A stretch of DNA of 64,000 nucleotides from Azolla caroliniana (Eukaryota > Polypodiophyta). Of this stretch, positions 11,126 through 21,812 are shown piece by piece. The position numbers and the translations under genes were made by a program. The notes under the pieces are model-generated. The model was given only the letters and a program-made list of their open reading frames with translations. It did no database searches and was not told the DNA's origin. Location of the stretch: contig JBHGNT010000015.1 of NCBI GenBank assembly GCA_043228905.1, positions 10,106,001-10,170,000 on the forward strand, given 5' to 3'. Position 1 is the first letter of the stretch. Each line of letters begins with the position of its first letter.

Positions 11126-12339
11126 TTAGCGCACTTGCTCGTAGACAATGACGTAGAGTAAGTCGGACTCACAAAAAAAAAAATTGACCAATAGTAAATG
11201 CAGGAGGACTTCTCTCCTGATCAGCATAAAAGCGAGCACGATCTTGAGCTGTCTTGACATTTGTTTGGCAATATGTAACATTTGGTTCATGTCTCGCAAA
11301 AAATTGCGCGTATTGTCTAATGTATTACGATGAATCGTGACATCGACCGGGCCAAGTGGCTGAAAACCATACAACAACATAAAAGGACTATATCCAGTGG
11401 ATGTATGTTTAGAGCTATTATAGGAAAATTCTAAGATAGGAAGGTATTGCTCCCACTTAGAAGGGGTTTTTGCTACATAAGCTTGAAGCATGTCCTCAAT
11501 AATTTGATTAACTCGCTCAGTTTGGCCATCAGACTGAGGATGATCTGCGGAACTCATGCTCAACGTAGTTTCTAGTTTCTTAAAGACCTCAGTCAAAAGT
11601 CACTAGTAAACTTGTAATTTTGATCACTAACAATATCCATCGGTAATCTATAAAAATGAAATAACTCATCAAGAAATTGATAAGCCAATTTGTGAGCAGT
11701 TATCATGGTTTTTGTAGGAATAAATCTAGCCAATTTTGTTTGTTTGTCAATGATAAGCCAAATGGCATCATTACCCCTCTTTGTACAAGGTAAACTAACA
11801 ATAAAATCCATCGTGATACTTTCCCATTTGTTGTTGGGAATATCTAAAGGATGTAAAAGACCAGCAACTTTAAGTTGTTCCGACTTATTAATCTGACATT
11901 GTAAGCATTGAGTTACATAGTTATGCACGTCAGAGCGCAGCTTAGGCCAAAAAAAAGTACTCGAGATGAGAACGAATATGTGTTGTATTCCAAGATGACC
12001 CGTAGATGGTGCATCATGACATTCATGAAGAATTTTCTGTTTTATGTTTGGTAAATCTGGAACACAGACCTTTCCACTATGGTAGAGCAAACCATTTGTA
12101 ATGTGAAAGGTCGCCTTCGAGGGTAGGGTGCTAGTAACGGCATCTAAACAAGATTCAGCTTTCGTCCGGTATTTTGAGAAATAACTGTCATCAAGGTATT
12201 TCCCTCGAAGGTGATCTAAAAGATCAGATTTTATTTCCGTGAAGGTAAGCATGTTAACTTCTTTAATATGACTAAGAGCACCTGCAACGGTGTTCATAGA
12301 ACCCTTGCGATACCATATGGAAAAATCAAAATCTTGCAT
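11126..12339 (-). pseudogene. GYP-2 integrase
   Basis: Minus strand, two overlapping frames. 12339-11593 holds the end of RNase H (DFSIWYRKGSMNTVAGALSH), the H2C2 zinc-binding module (HECHDAPSTGHLG to CLQC) and the first part of the catalytic core. There the first Asp is seen in ITMDFIVSL and the second in VSDQNYKF. 11596-11126 supplies the rest, with SADHPQSDGQTERVNQ (catalytic Glu) and YSPFMLLYGFQP. The DDE triad is therefore present, but the gene is split by a frameshift at about 11595. Integrase inserts the cDNA into chromosomes; here it is non-functional as read. Confidence 0.88.
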
Positions 12340-12374
12340 AAGGTCAGCCCAACGGCCTTAACGACCAAGAAGAT

Positions 12375-13641
12375 CTAGCCGGTCTCAAAATACTTGAATG
12401 ATTGATGGTGTGTTGTAACCACAAATTTATTTCCATAGAGATAGTGCCTCCATGTTTTAAGTGCATGTATTACCGCAAACAACTCTTTCTCTTGAACCGA
12501 ATACCGAGATTGAGCAGCATCAAGGTTCTTCATAAAGAATGACACCAATATCATAATCACTAACATCGGTTTCGATTGAGAAAGGTCCGGTAATAGAAGA
12601 GTGCCAGCCTGACACACATGCTCTTTGAGTGTCTCAAATGATTTGTCAAGTTAATCATTCCATGCAATCGGTTTGACAGACTTACGTGGATGAACTTTTA
12701 AAAGGTCAATTAATAGCGTAGTCAATTTGGAATAGTTACGAATTGATTTTTGTAAAATTCCAAAAAGCCCTAAGAATGATCACAATTCACGAATATTACG
12801 AGGAATGGGCCAAAGTTTAACCTTTTGAATACGAGAAGATTCAATTTAAACGCTATTTTTTGTAATTAAATGACCTAGATACACAATAGATTTTTGGAAA
12901 AAATCACATTTTGAATGTTTTGCATAGAAAGAGTTGTCATGCAACTTTTGCAAAACAAATCGAACATGTTGAATATGAGGTACGGCTATATATCAAAATA
13001 TCATCCAAGAAGACTGCAACAAAATCACCAAGTTGATCTCAGAAAACGTCATTCATCGCTTGTTGGAATGTGGCTGGAGCATTAGTAAACCCGAAAGGCA
13101 TGACTAAAAACTCATAATGGCCATAGCGCGTACAAAAAGCGGTTTTAGGAATATCATTTGCGGCAATGCAAATCTGATTATAACCTATTCGTAATTCAAT
13201 TTTCGTAAAAAATTGGGCCCCATGCAAACGATCAATCAAATCATCGGCATGAGGTAACGGATATGCATTTTTAATTGTCATTTTATTCAAACACCGATAA
13301 TTGATACACATTTGCCATGAACCTTCCTTCTTCTTAACTAATAGAACTGGCGCACCCTAAGGTGATTTACTATACCTAATGTGGACCATACTCAAGTATT
13401 CCTTAAGTTGTTTAGCAATCTCATCCTCTTCTAATCGACTAAGTTGGTAAGGTGGAATACTCATAGGGGCAGCACTAGGGATGAGTTCAATTTGATGGTC
13501 CACATTACATTTTGGTGGTAAAGTAAGCGACAAATCGTTACGAAACACGTATTGAAAATCGTCTAAAATAGAGTTGAGTAATCGTTGTTCATAATGTGGT
13601 AATTGTGTGGCGTCAATATTAAAATAATAAAATTGAAGCAC
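12375..13641 (-). pseudogene. GYP-2 reverse transcriptase and RNase H
   Basis: Minus strand. 13641-13357 is the region before reverse transcriptase (PPYQLSRLEEDEIAKQLKEY). 13311-13039 is the fingers and palm ([40 protein letters not shown]). The catalytic box FLDDILIY is readable at about 13020-12985 after an in-frame stop. About 12617-12375 is RNase H, with YSVQEKELFAVIHALKTWRHYL. Several stops and frameshifts break it (for example after 13039 and near 12840). Order and motifs are standard for a Ty3/gypsy Pol. Confidence 0.86.
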
Positions 13642-13645
13642 AGGA

Positions 13646-14206
13646 TCAATTACACGAATAAATTAATGAACTAGAATACTCACTTAAAGATTTAGAAGAC
13701 ACAAGTGAACGAGAAGGAAGTTTGGAACATTGAATAAAATGTTTACAATTATTAAATTCAAATGTGATTGAGTGATTAACCCAATCAATGAACAAAGAAG
13801 GGTTTTTATTAAAAAACCAAGGGTATCCTAAAATGACATTTGCAGATTGTAGTTTCATAAGATGAAAGTCTAGCCTCTCCAAATAGGTATCTATTTGAAT
13901 TGGTAGTTGACAAACAATGCCACTGATGTATTGAACGCTTCCATTTGCCATGTAAACTTGATAGATATGATCACTTGCGTTTATGTGGAGTTCCATTTGC
14001 TGCACAAAGTGATCATTAAGAAAATTGTGAGAACCACCGGAATCAAACAAGAAATGTGCTTGTGTTCCATTGATATACGCGATTGCTCGGAGTAACTGTG
14101 AAGGAAAAGTGCATTCACATGAACTTAAGTGGTTGGTATGAACTTCAACAACATGAAAAGAATCACCTGTGTGACTCGTAGATTTGTCTTGAGGAGGGGT
14201 GTTCAT
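13646..14206 (-). pseudogene. GYP-2 aspartic protease region
   Basis: The minus-strand frame of 186 codons carries HFLFDSGGSHNFL, the retroviral-type protease active site (DSG), followed by ANVILGYPWF, the conserved flap and C-terminal hydrophobic motif. The segment lies between the gag knuckle (about 14270-14225) and reverse transcriptase, as expected in a gypsy polyprotein. It would cleave Gag-Pol during particle maturation. The frame itself is open, but it is isolated by breaks on both sides. Confidence 0.82.
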
Positions 14207-15203
14207 TGACTTCCTCTCAAGACGACGACATGTATCCTTTGTGTGGCCCTGCTTCTTGCAATATGCACAAAAGAAGTTCGGTTTCTTGGAGTCACGGTCA
14301 AGAGTGTCACTAGATTGCTTACATTTTCCAATGAACTTGACATTCGGAATTTTGGCAAACTTAGGTTTATTGTGATCTTTCTTGGAATTCCTATGGTACC
14401 ATAGTACAATGTTTGCGGTTTCCTCAAAAGTTTTGGGGTCCTAGTCATGGATAATCCAATGGTAATCCCCATTGGGAATACCATTCAAAAAGCAAGCAAC
14501 AAACCATTTCTCACCTGTAAGTTCCGATTTTTGGATCTGGGTCCGAGCACGATGCACATAATCCTTGATAGAGGTAAATGACTCACTCGACAATGTGAGC
14601 AAATCTTGCACTTGTTCAGTTTGAGACGGTGGAAAATGTTTCTTAAAAACTTAAACGAAACCTTCCCAAGTTGTGGGTAAATTCTTTGCAGTCCATAGAC
14701 TGCGCCACCAAGCAACAACTCAGCCACCTAACTCACAACCGACATAACCAATTTTTACAGCATCAGCCTTGGGGTGGAGCTCAAAGTGAGACTCCCAATG
14801 ACCAAGCCAAGTGCTAATTGCCTCATCGGTTCTTTCTTTCTTATCTCCCTTGAATGGCGTTACTACAAAAGAAGGTTCACCTTCTTTCTTGGACTCAATA
14901 GTCAATTCTTGGAATTTCTTTTCCAATGTCATATTGGCTCATCGGTTCTTTCTTTCTTATCTCCCTTGAATGGCGTTACTACAAAAGAAGGTTCACCTTC
15001 TTTCTTGGACTCAATAGTCAATTCTTGGAATTTCTTTTCCAATGTCATATTGGCTTGCCTCATTTTGGCCAATTGATTCAAGTTAGTAGTGAGAAATTGT
15101 TCAGTAGTGATCTCAGCTTGTGTGCGAGATGCGGATTGGAGTTGAGAGGTCTCGGTCGGAGATATCACTCCAACAACGTTCAGAACTTGTTCCTTGATGC
15201 AAG
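14203..15203 (-). pseudogene. GYP-2 gag (capsid and CCHC knuckle), with internal tandem duplication
   Basis: Minus strand from 15203, cut at its 5' side by GYP-3. It has a coiled N-terminal part (TSQLQSASRTQAEITTEQFL, MTLEKKFQELTIESKKEG), the capsid-like stretch TWLGHWESHFELHPKAD (14830-14770), and further capsid sequence in other frames to 14485. The zinc knuckle CAYCKKQGHTKDTC lies at about 14270-14225. A 116-bp direct duplication (14822-15053) shifts the frame. Removing GYP-3 joins the 15203 edge to sequence at 29891 and beyond. Confidence 0.83.
14822..15053. repeat. 116-bp tandem duplication in GYP-2 gag
   Basis: Two nearly identical head-to-tail copies (14822-14937 and 14938-15053) each begin CTCATCGGTTCTTTC and end CATATTGG. 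As 116 is not a multiple of three, the duplication breaks gag. Confidence 0.93.
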
Positions 15204-15674
15204 TGTTACCGATTAGGAACACGGTCCTCAGTCAGTCCTTTGACCTAGACCTCAAGGTGATTGCGTTGCCATGAATGGTACAGTCGTACCGTAATACGTA
15301 ATGGGATATCTCTGCGTATCCTAGTAGCGTATAAGAGAGACGCCTACAACCGAACTCCCTAGACATTGCAGTAGTAACAACACTCGTACTCACGCCCACA
15401 CTTCTTACTATTACAATACGCCACGAAGAATCACAGATACACAGTGGATTAACCACAGATAAACACAGAGGATCAGAGAAGATAAAACTCTATTAAGATA
15501 CGCTCTATGCACCAAAACTTACACGCTCCTTCTTATAGAGGATTTTTTCCCTTTATATACACAGGGTCTTTTGGCCGTTCACGCTTCTCGCGTGACCCGT
15601 TACATGCGTTATGTTTTTACTATATTCTATATTTTTGCGCTCCTGTCCGTCGGTTACTATTCCGGCGGACAACA
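15204..15674 (-). repeat. GYP-3 3' LTR
   Basis: Starts TGTTACCG and ends GGCGGACAACA. It is collinear with the right LTR from ACCGAACTCCCTAG onward. It carries about 110 bp near its start (15212-15348) that the right LTR lacks, so one LTR has gained or lost a segment. Confidence 0.87.
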
Positions 15675-15705
15675 ACTGGCACGCCTCTGGGACAGTGCCA
15701 TGGCA
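15675..15705. other. Pre-LTR motif of GYP-3 (shared with LARD-1)
   Basis: Read on the minus strand, GCACTGTCCCAGAGGCGTGCCA stands two bases before the 3' LTR, where a polypurine tract would be expected. LARD-1 has almost the same bases at 50992-51015. The terminal GCGTGCCA is the complement of the TGGCACGC primer-site sequence used by LARD-1 and GYP-5. The match was read by eye. Confidence 0.6.
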
Positions 15706-15721
15706 CGTCAGACCCACCCCT

Positions 15722-16569
15722 TTAATCTTCCTCCAAAATGGCCCGGATGTTTGGCTCTGCTCCGGTGTCCAGGTCCAGGGACAACGTAGTGTCCGTAGGC
15801 GCGTCGTTGCATGGTTCCATTACTTGCTCGGTAGGGCTTCCCATGGTGTCGTTGGCTTCTTGTGTGGGCGGTCCAGGCTCTACTAGCTCATCTTGTGCTA
15901 TTGTGGTTGGTTCAGCCATGGGCAGGCTCGCGGTAGGTTGAGGTTCTGTCTCGTCTGTCTCGTCCGTCACTTCCTCCGTGGTGTCGGCCGTAGTCGTACA
16001 CTTCGGTGAATGGGGCTGGGGTTCCTCTTGGTGGGCGGTTTCGCTTTCTGGTATCGCGGGAGGCTCCGCTTGCCATTCTATGTTTTCCACTGTAGTGGTT
16101 ATTTCCGGTGACATGGGTTGAGGTTCCTCTTGTTTGGCAATATCTGGAATAGGTATCACGATGGATTCCTCATTTGTTCACGTGCTGCCGGTTTGCATGA
16201 TGTGGTGAAATAGGTCCTCTTGACTTTCGCCAAAATTGTCTAGTAGTTGTGTGAGTTCCTCGGAGTGTTGGTCCGCTAGCGTGCGATAATCCTGCGGTAG
16301 GTCCTCGCATACTGCCGCAATGCTTTCCTCATTGAGTTTGTAGAACCCTTGGTCGTCTTTCCTTCGGTTCTCCCAGTCTGCCCGGTATGTATGCAACCCT
16401 CGGTCGTCTTTCCTTTGTCTAGCACCGATTTTAATTGTGCCGTAAACCTCTCCTGATTGGTTTGAAGAAGTATGCACACGTTGTCGGTTATTGCTTGGCA
16501 ATGGTTGCGTGCTTCTTCTACGATTTTCTTGAGGTTTTCAATTTCTTGTTTACTAACCGTCGCTGCTTC
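15722..16569 (-). pseudogene. GYP-3 accessory ORF b, C-terminal part
   Basis: This continues the coiled-coil gene interrupted by COP-4 at 16570. Minus strand: 16569-about 16420 is a helical segment (VSKQEIENLKKIVEEARNH, QERFTAQLKSVLDKG). After a frameshift around a short repeat (GACGACCNAGGGTT twice, near 16420 and 16355) the frame from 16501 continues with NEESIAAVCEDLPQDYRTL, then a stop at about 16178. It goes on in the same frame into an acidic, proline-rich tail (16159-15722) containing KQEEPQPMSPE and HQEEPQPHSPK repeats. I recognise no enzyme motif, transmembrane segment or signal peptide. It lies where envelope-like genes sit in some plant gypsy elements, but nothing here looks like an envelope. 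Function unknown. Confidence 0.6.
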
Positions 16570-16574
16570 CTCAT

Positions 16575-16940
16575 TGTAGAAAGTAGTGTGCGGAAGCAAG
16601 TATGAAGACAGAACAGAGGAAGGAAACACAGGTTTAATGGAGAGCTTGGACTTACACGGTATACGCGGGAGAGACAGAGAGAGAAACACAAAAAACTATA
16701 TTCAACAGTAATACTCAATCTCTGTACATAAGACGTGCTCAGTGAGCACTTTTATACAAGTCCTAGAAGGACTAACCGAACTACTGACAGTACTTCAATG
16801 CTCATCAAGAGCCCCTACACTAACTCCCAAATATATTCCGTGAGGAATATCTTTCCTAACGACCTAACCGATCGGTCCCAACCGATCCGGTCCTCGGCTT
16901 CTTCAGCCGATCCGGCCGATGTTGAGCTTGTCTCTCAACA
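16575..16940 (-). repeat. COP-4 3' LTR
   Basis: Begins TGTAGAAAGTAG and ends TGTCTCTCAACA, adjacent to the polypurine tract at 16941. The last 20 bases take part in a stem with internal sequence (see the structure at 16921-16958). Confidence 0.94.
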
Positions 16941-16958
16941 CTCCCCCTCAAGCTCAAC
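16921..16958 (-). other. Stem-loop spanning the COP-4 polypurine tract and LTR edge
   Basis: GTTGAGCTTG (16921-16930, inside the LTR) and CAAGCTCAAC (16949-16958, internal) are perfect 10-bp inverted repeats. The 18-base loop contains the polypurine tract and the TG/CA edge of the LTR. The same arrangement occurs in COP-6 and, with one mismatch, in COP-5. Confidence 0.8.
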
Positions 16959-19900
16959 TCGAGGCTCTTTGGGATCCTCGGGCTCACGGCTCCGGTTCCT
17001 CCTGGTTTCACGCCTCGCTCACGCTCCTCGACCTGTTCGTCTCCGCGCGCTTCGACCCTTGCGGTCGGCTTGTATGCTTATGCGGCCTTTATCAGCTCTT
17101 CTGCTGTTGCGGTGTCGACGCTTCTCCTGCTGCCTTTTCTTCCGCTTGGGCCTCGGTTGATTCAGATACGCTGAATCAAACATCCGAACCGACTCGGCTA
17201 CCTCCGATCGGTTTTCGCTCTCGTCCGAGTTGGCTGTCTCCAACTCGTCTTCCGTTTTCTCACCCTCGATGGCGTCATCTCCCCTATCCTTGGTTAGCTT
17301 CAGCTCTCTCCTTCAGCTGCTCCCCTTCTGTCTGCTTCCAAACATCTCCGCGGGTCCGTTCTCGCCTTCTTCAGCCGATCCGAAGTCGAACTTGTCAACC
17401 GACTCGGTGTCGCGGTCTCCGCTCCTTTCCTGTTGCTTTGCCTGGTCGTTCGGGACTGTTCTCCCCCTCAAGTTCGGCACATCGAGGTGACGCAATCCGA
17501 GCGCACCTGAGAATTGCCGCAACTTGTCCAGACCAAGAGGATTGGTGAAGATGTCGGCAGCCTGCCGATCCGTCGGAACGTACTGAAGTTCGATTTCACC
17601 GGAAAGGACACGCTCACCGACGAAATGGTAGTGCACCTCAATGTGCTTGGTCCATGCATGGAAGACGGGGTTCTTCGCGAGTTGGATGCTGCTGAGGTTG
17701 TCGCAGTAGATCGTCGTTGGATCGGACACCTCGTCTTCCACTTCAACCATATGGCTTCGCATGTCGCGACAGCCGCTCCTCAGTACTCAGCTTCAGTGCT
17801 CCACAGTGCAACTGTCGGATGCTTCTTACTGCTCCACGCGATCACGACACTCCTGAGGGAAAACGCGTATCCAGACGTGGATCGGCGATCGGCGGCGTTG
17901 CCAGCCCAATCAGCATCGGTGTAGCCGACTAACTGCGCGGCTACACTGGTCTGATATAGCAATCCCCGGTCCTTAGTGCCGTTGACATACCGAAGTATGC
18001 GTTGCGCACACTGAAGGTGCTCCTCGGTAGGTCGCGCCATGAACTTACTGATCACCCCGACCCGACCAGATAACTGAGGTCAGGTCGGGTGATGGTCAAG
18101 TATATGAGGCTTCCGACAATTTGTCGGAACCTCGTCGGGTCGCATACCTTTCCCGTATCAGAACGAAGCTACACGGTTCTATCGAGAGGAGTCGAGACGG
18201 TCTTACAGTCGGCCATCCCAAATTTGAAGAGCATACTCAACACGTAGTGACGTTGGCTGATCAATATGCCTTTAGGGGTACGGATCACTTCGATCCCGAG
18301 GAAGTAATGAAGGTCCCCCAGATCCTTCATGTCGAACGATGCCGCAAGTTGGAGCTTCACGCGGTCGATTTCACCTAGGTCGGCGCCGGTGATGACCAAG
18401 TCATCAACATACAGTAAAATACTAACCGGTCCGAGTCGACCTTTCCGGATGAACAGGGAAGAGTCCGATTTTGACGTGACGAAGACCATCCGACGCAGTT
18501 GTTGCGTGATCTTCACGTTCCAGGCACGCGGGGCTTGCTTCAGTCCGTAAAGCGACTTCTTCAGTCGGCATATTGCCGAGGAGTTCGTTCTAGTGTGAAA
18601 TCCGAGGGGTTGTACCATGTACACCTGATCCTCAAGGTCACCTTGCAGGAACTCATTCTTCACATCCATCTGATGTAGGTGCCACCCCTTGGCCACGGCT
18701 ACTACAAGCAAAACATGGACGGTCGTCATTTTCGCGACCGGCGCAAACGTCTCATCGTAGTCGATGCCATGTTTCGGCGCGTAGCCCTTTGCCACTAGCT
18801 GAGCCTTGTACCGGTTGACCGAGCCATCGGTGTTGTACTTGATTTTGTACACCCATCTACACCCGATCGGCTTCACACCCTTCGGTGCGTTAACCAGATC
18901 CAGGTCTCGTTCTCCGCCAATGCGTGCATCTCTTCCTCCATTGCGGCACGCCAATTTGCGTCTTCCGCCGCGTCTGCGTAGCTCTCCGGCTCACGCACTT
19001 CCGCTACACGAGTCATGTACGCATAATGATGCGCCAGGTACTCATTGTATCCGAACCGCACAACTGGGTTCTTTTGGCAGGTAGATCGCCGTAATCTCAC
19101 ATCAGCCGATGTCGAAGCCTTCTCGGCCGACGCGGTCTTCACCTTTAAAGACCCGTCACCGGTTCCCTCGGAGTTGGACTCGCGTCGGCCTGACTCGTTC
19201 CTATCCGTGCCGGAATCCGACACCTTCTTCTTCCCTTTCTCTTTGCGCATAAGCCGTCTCCTCGTCTTCCTGCACGGGGAATGCATGGCCGAGTCTCCAC
19301 TACTCGCCGGCTCTTCATCGGACTGGTCGTACCGACTCAGTCGTCCAATCGGTCCACTTAACCGGAGTGAAATCGGACTCTCTTCGCGGGTCTCGATTTC
19401 GGGCTCATCCGGAGGCATCTCGGCCTCGCTGACCCCATCGTCAGGTCTCGTATTCGAGTCGGGGTTCTGAGGCGAGGGCAGGTACCAGGACGCGTACTCG
19501 TCAAACACAACGTCGCGGCTGACACGCGCTTGTTTGGTGCGAGGGTTATAGCACTTATAACCCATCTGCTCGTCTGAGTAACCGACCAAGATGCACTTCT
19601 CGGCCTTTGCGTCCAGCTTCCTCCTTTTCTCCTTCGGTACATGCACATACACCATGTTACCGAACACCCTCAAGTGTCGCAAGTTCGGCTTCGTTCCGAA
19701 ATATAGCTCGTGCGCCGACACTTTGTCTCCAATCCGGTTCTGGATGTATACCGCGGTCCTTACCGCCTCGGCCCAGTAGAACTTGGGCAAGCTCTTCTCC
19801 TCCAACATTGCCCGTGCCGCTTCCACAATCGACCGATTCTTTCTCTCGGCCACGCCGTTCTGCTCTGGCGTGTATCTACAACTGAATTCGCGGTGAATTC

Positions 19901-20945
19901 CCATTTGTTGTAGGTAACCGTTGAATTGACCGGAAAAGTACTCTTTCCAGCCATCTGACCGCAGGCACTTGATCTTTCGTCCCGTTTCGGTTTCCACGAA
20001 CCCTTTGAGGTCCCGGAAACAGTCGAAGACTTCGCTCTTCCTCTCAATGAGGTAGATCCACGTGTGCCGCGTGTGGTCGTCGATGAAGGAGACGAAATAT
20101 CGGCTCCCGCCAAGACTAACGTTTTGTGCCGGCCCCCACACTTCGGAGTGTATAAGGTCGAGCTTGTTCCGGCTCCGGTTTCGCTCGTTGGGGAAGGGAA
20201 GTCGGTGTTGCTTCCCGAGCTGGCAGGCTTCACAAACTTGTGCCTTTCGGCCACTAAATTTGGGCAAACCAAACACTACCTGTTTCGTTTGCAGATCTTG
20301 AAGCCGCTGGTAGTTGACGTGGCCTATCCGCTTGTGCCACAAGTCGATGTCTGACTCGGTCTTTTGTCCCTTCGCGAACATTGCGGTGCCGCCATCAGTG
20401 GAGTCGAGGATGAACATCCTCCCGTCTTTGCGCCCTTGCGCAATCACACAGCCTTCTTCCTCAATGAAGCACCCGAGGTGTGTAAACCGAACCTCCATCC
20501 CTTGGTCGACGATCTGTCCGACCGATACCAAGTTCTTCGTGATTGTCGGAATGTGCAACACGTTCTTGAGTTTCCCTTTCTGCCCGATATGGCTAAGGGG
20601 AGCTTCTCCGACATTCGCGATTGGATGTGGAGTGTCGTCTCCTGTTGAGACTACTCCCGGTTGTGTCGGTTTTTCAAGGTACGAGAACCACTCCTTATGG
20701 CTCGTCATGTGGTTTGACGCACCGGAGTCTACGTACCACACCTCGTCCGATCTCGGGGTGCTTTGTTTCATTGAGTTTGCTTCGTGTCTTGTCACGAAGA
20801 CAGACCCTTCTCCAGCTCTCCCGGAGTCTTTGGCGTACTGCGATCGCTGCCGATTTCCCTTGTCGGTATGTCTGGAGCTGTTCCCGGAACCAGTTCTCTC
20901 CGAATCGGCGCGCTTCTTCCAGCACTCACATTCCCTGTGGCCTTT
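16941..20945 (-). pseudogene. COP-4 pol (protease, integrase, RT, RNase H and C-terminal extension)
   Basis: Minus strand. The frame from 20945 has the second half of the CCHC knuckle, protease (WYVDSGASNHMTSHKEW, about 20730), the integrase zinc region (LWHKRIGHVNYQRL to CEACQLGKQH) and the integrase core. HSEVWGP has Glu where COP-6 has Asp; LRSDG and NGVAERKNRS follow. A frameshift at about 18900 leads to reverse transcriptase (18954-18169) with LLYVDDLVITG, then a Lys-to-stop change at 18166. A further frameshift near 18056 precedes RNase H (18055-17313; YTDADWAGNAADRR, CDNLSSIQLAKNPVFH). Past RNase H the same frame runs on through an acidic and Lys/Arg-rich extension (PRPKRKKRQQEKRRH) to the LTR, broken by two TGA codons. 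Confidence 0.9.
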
Positions 20946-21749
20946 CTAGCCACAGTACCAGCACTCCGCGATGGCCTTCCCTTGCCGGTTCTCATTGCTT
21001 CGACTCCCCCTGTTTCCGGAGGATCCGGAGTTGTTGTCAGCATCACATCGGTGCCTTCTTCCTTGATCTCGTCGGCCGCTTCCATTGCGTACCGACTCGC
21101 CTCGTCCGCCACGACCATGGGGCCTTTCTCCCTCCGTGTACAACATCTTGTTGTAGGTGTGCGTGCTTCTCGACGCACCCGCGTGGTTCTCCTCTACCAG
21201 GAGCATCGACTGTAAGTCGAAAAAGGACGGCGTATTCTCCCGGGTACACACAGCCATTCGGAACGCTCTGAACTTCGACGCCAAACCTCCGAGACAGATC
21301 TGGACCATCTCGCTCTCCTCGATGTTCACCTCTATGGAGGCGAGGGAGTCACAGATATCCTTGATCTTCGAGGTATAGTCCACCACCGACAAGTCGCGTT
21401 GTCGTAGGTTGCTCAACTCTTGTCGGAGCTGAAGCTTCCTGGCTGTGGTGCTCGCGGCGAAAATCTTCTTCAGATTTTCCCACGCACCCTTCGGCGTCTT
21501 TGCATCCCGAACATAGCTCAATAGTTGTTCGCACACATACGACGCGAAGCAGTATAGTACCCTGCCCGCTGATTCCTCCCATGACAGAAAGTCTCTGTGT
21601 GTCGATTCGGGTGCCGCGTCATTAGCTCCTTCAACATAACTCCAGTAGCCATACCCGAGCAAGTACTGGTGCATCTTGTAGGACCAAGACGCGTAGTTGG
21701 TTCTGTCGAGCTTCTCAGTTGGAAGCGAGCTCGCCATGCCTCTATCCAT
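20946..21749 (-). pseudogene. COP-4 gag
   Basis: The frame of 267 codons starts at an ATG (21749) 64 bases inside the primer site. It has the N-terminal DUF4219-like segment (LDRTNYASWSYKMHQYLL) and the gag core (WENLKKIFAASTTARKLQLRQEL, YTSKIKDICDSLAS, VQICLGGLASKF, FFDLQSMLL). Next come an Arg/Gly-rich stretch and the start of the CCHC knuckle CWYCG, where AAG has become TAG. COP-6 retains CWYCGKKGHRETEC at this place, so the stop is a late mutation that truncates Gag inside the nucleic-acid-binding knuckle. Confidence 0.88.
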
Positions 21750-21800
21750 CGTTCTTCTTCGTCAAGCTATGTTGGCTGTAGAGAGGTTCTCAACCCTCGC

Positions 21801-21812
21801 GCTCTGATACCA
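21801..21812 (-). other. COP-4 primer-binding site (tRNA-iMet type)
   Basis: The minus strand reads TGGTATCAGAGC directly after the LTR end, complementary to the 3' end of plant initiator tRNA-Met. Confidence 0.92.

Noticed and set aside
16919-17548. Long plus-strand frame (209 codons) over the COP-4 3' region, with a sister at 33433-34152
   Set aside because: It is antisense to the COP-4/COP-6 Pol extension and RNase H. Codon bias of the true minus-strand frame explains the open frame, and no domain is recognised.
18873-20795. Treating the 640-codon COP-4 frame as an intact protein
   Set aside because: It is only the middle of Pol: it starts after a stop in the gag knuckle and ends by a frameshift before reverse transcriptase.
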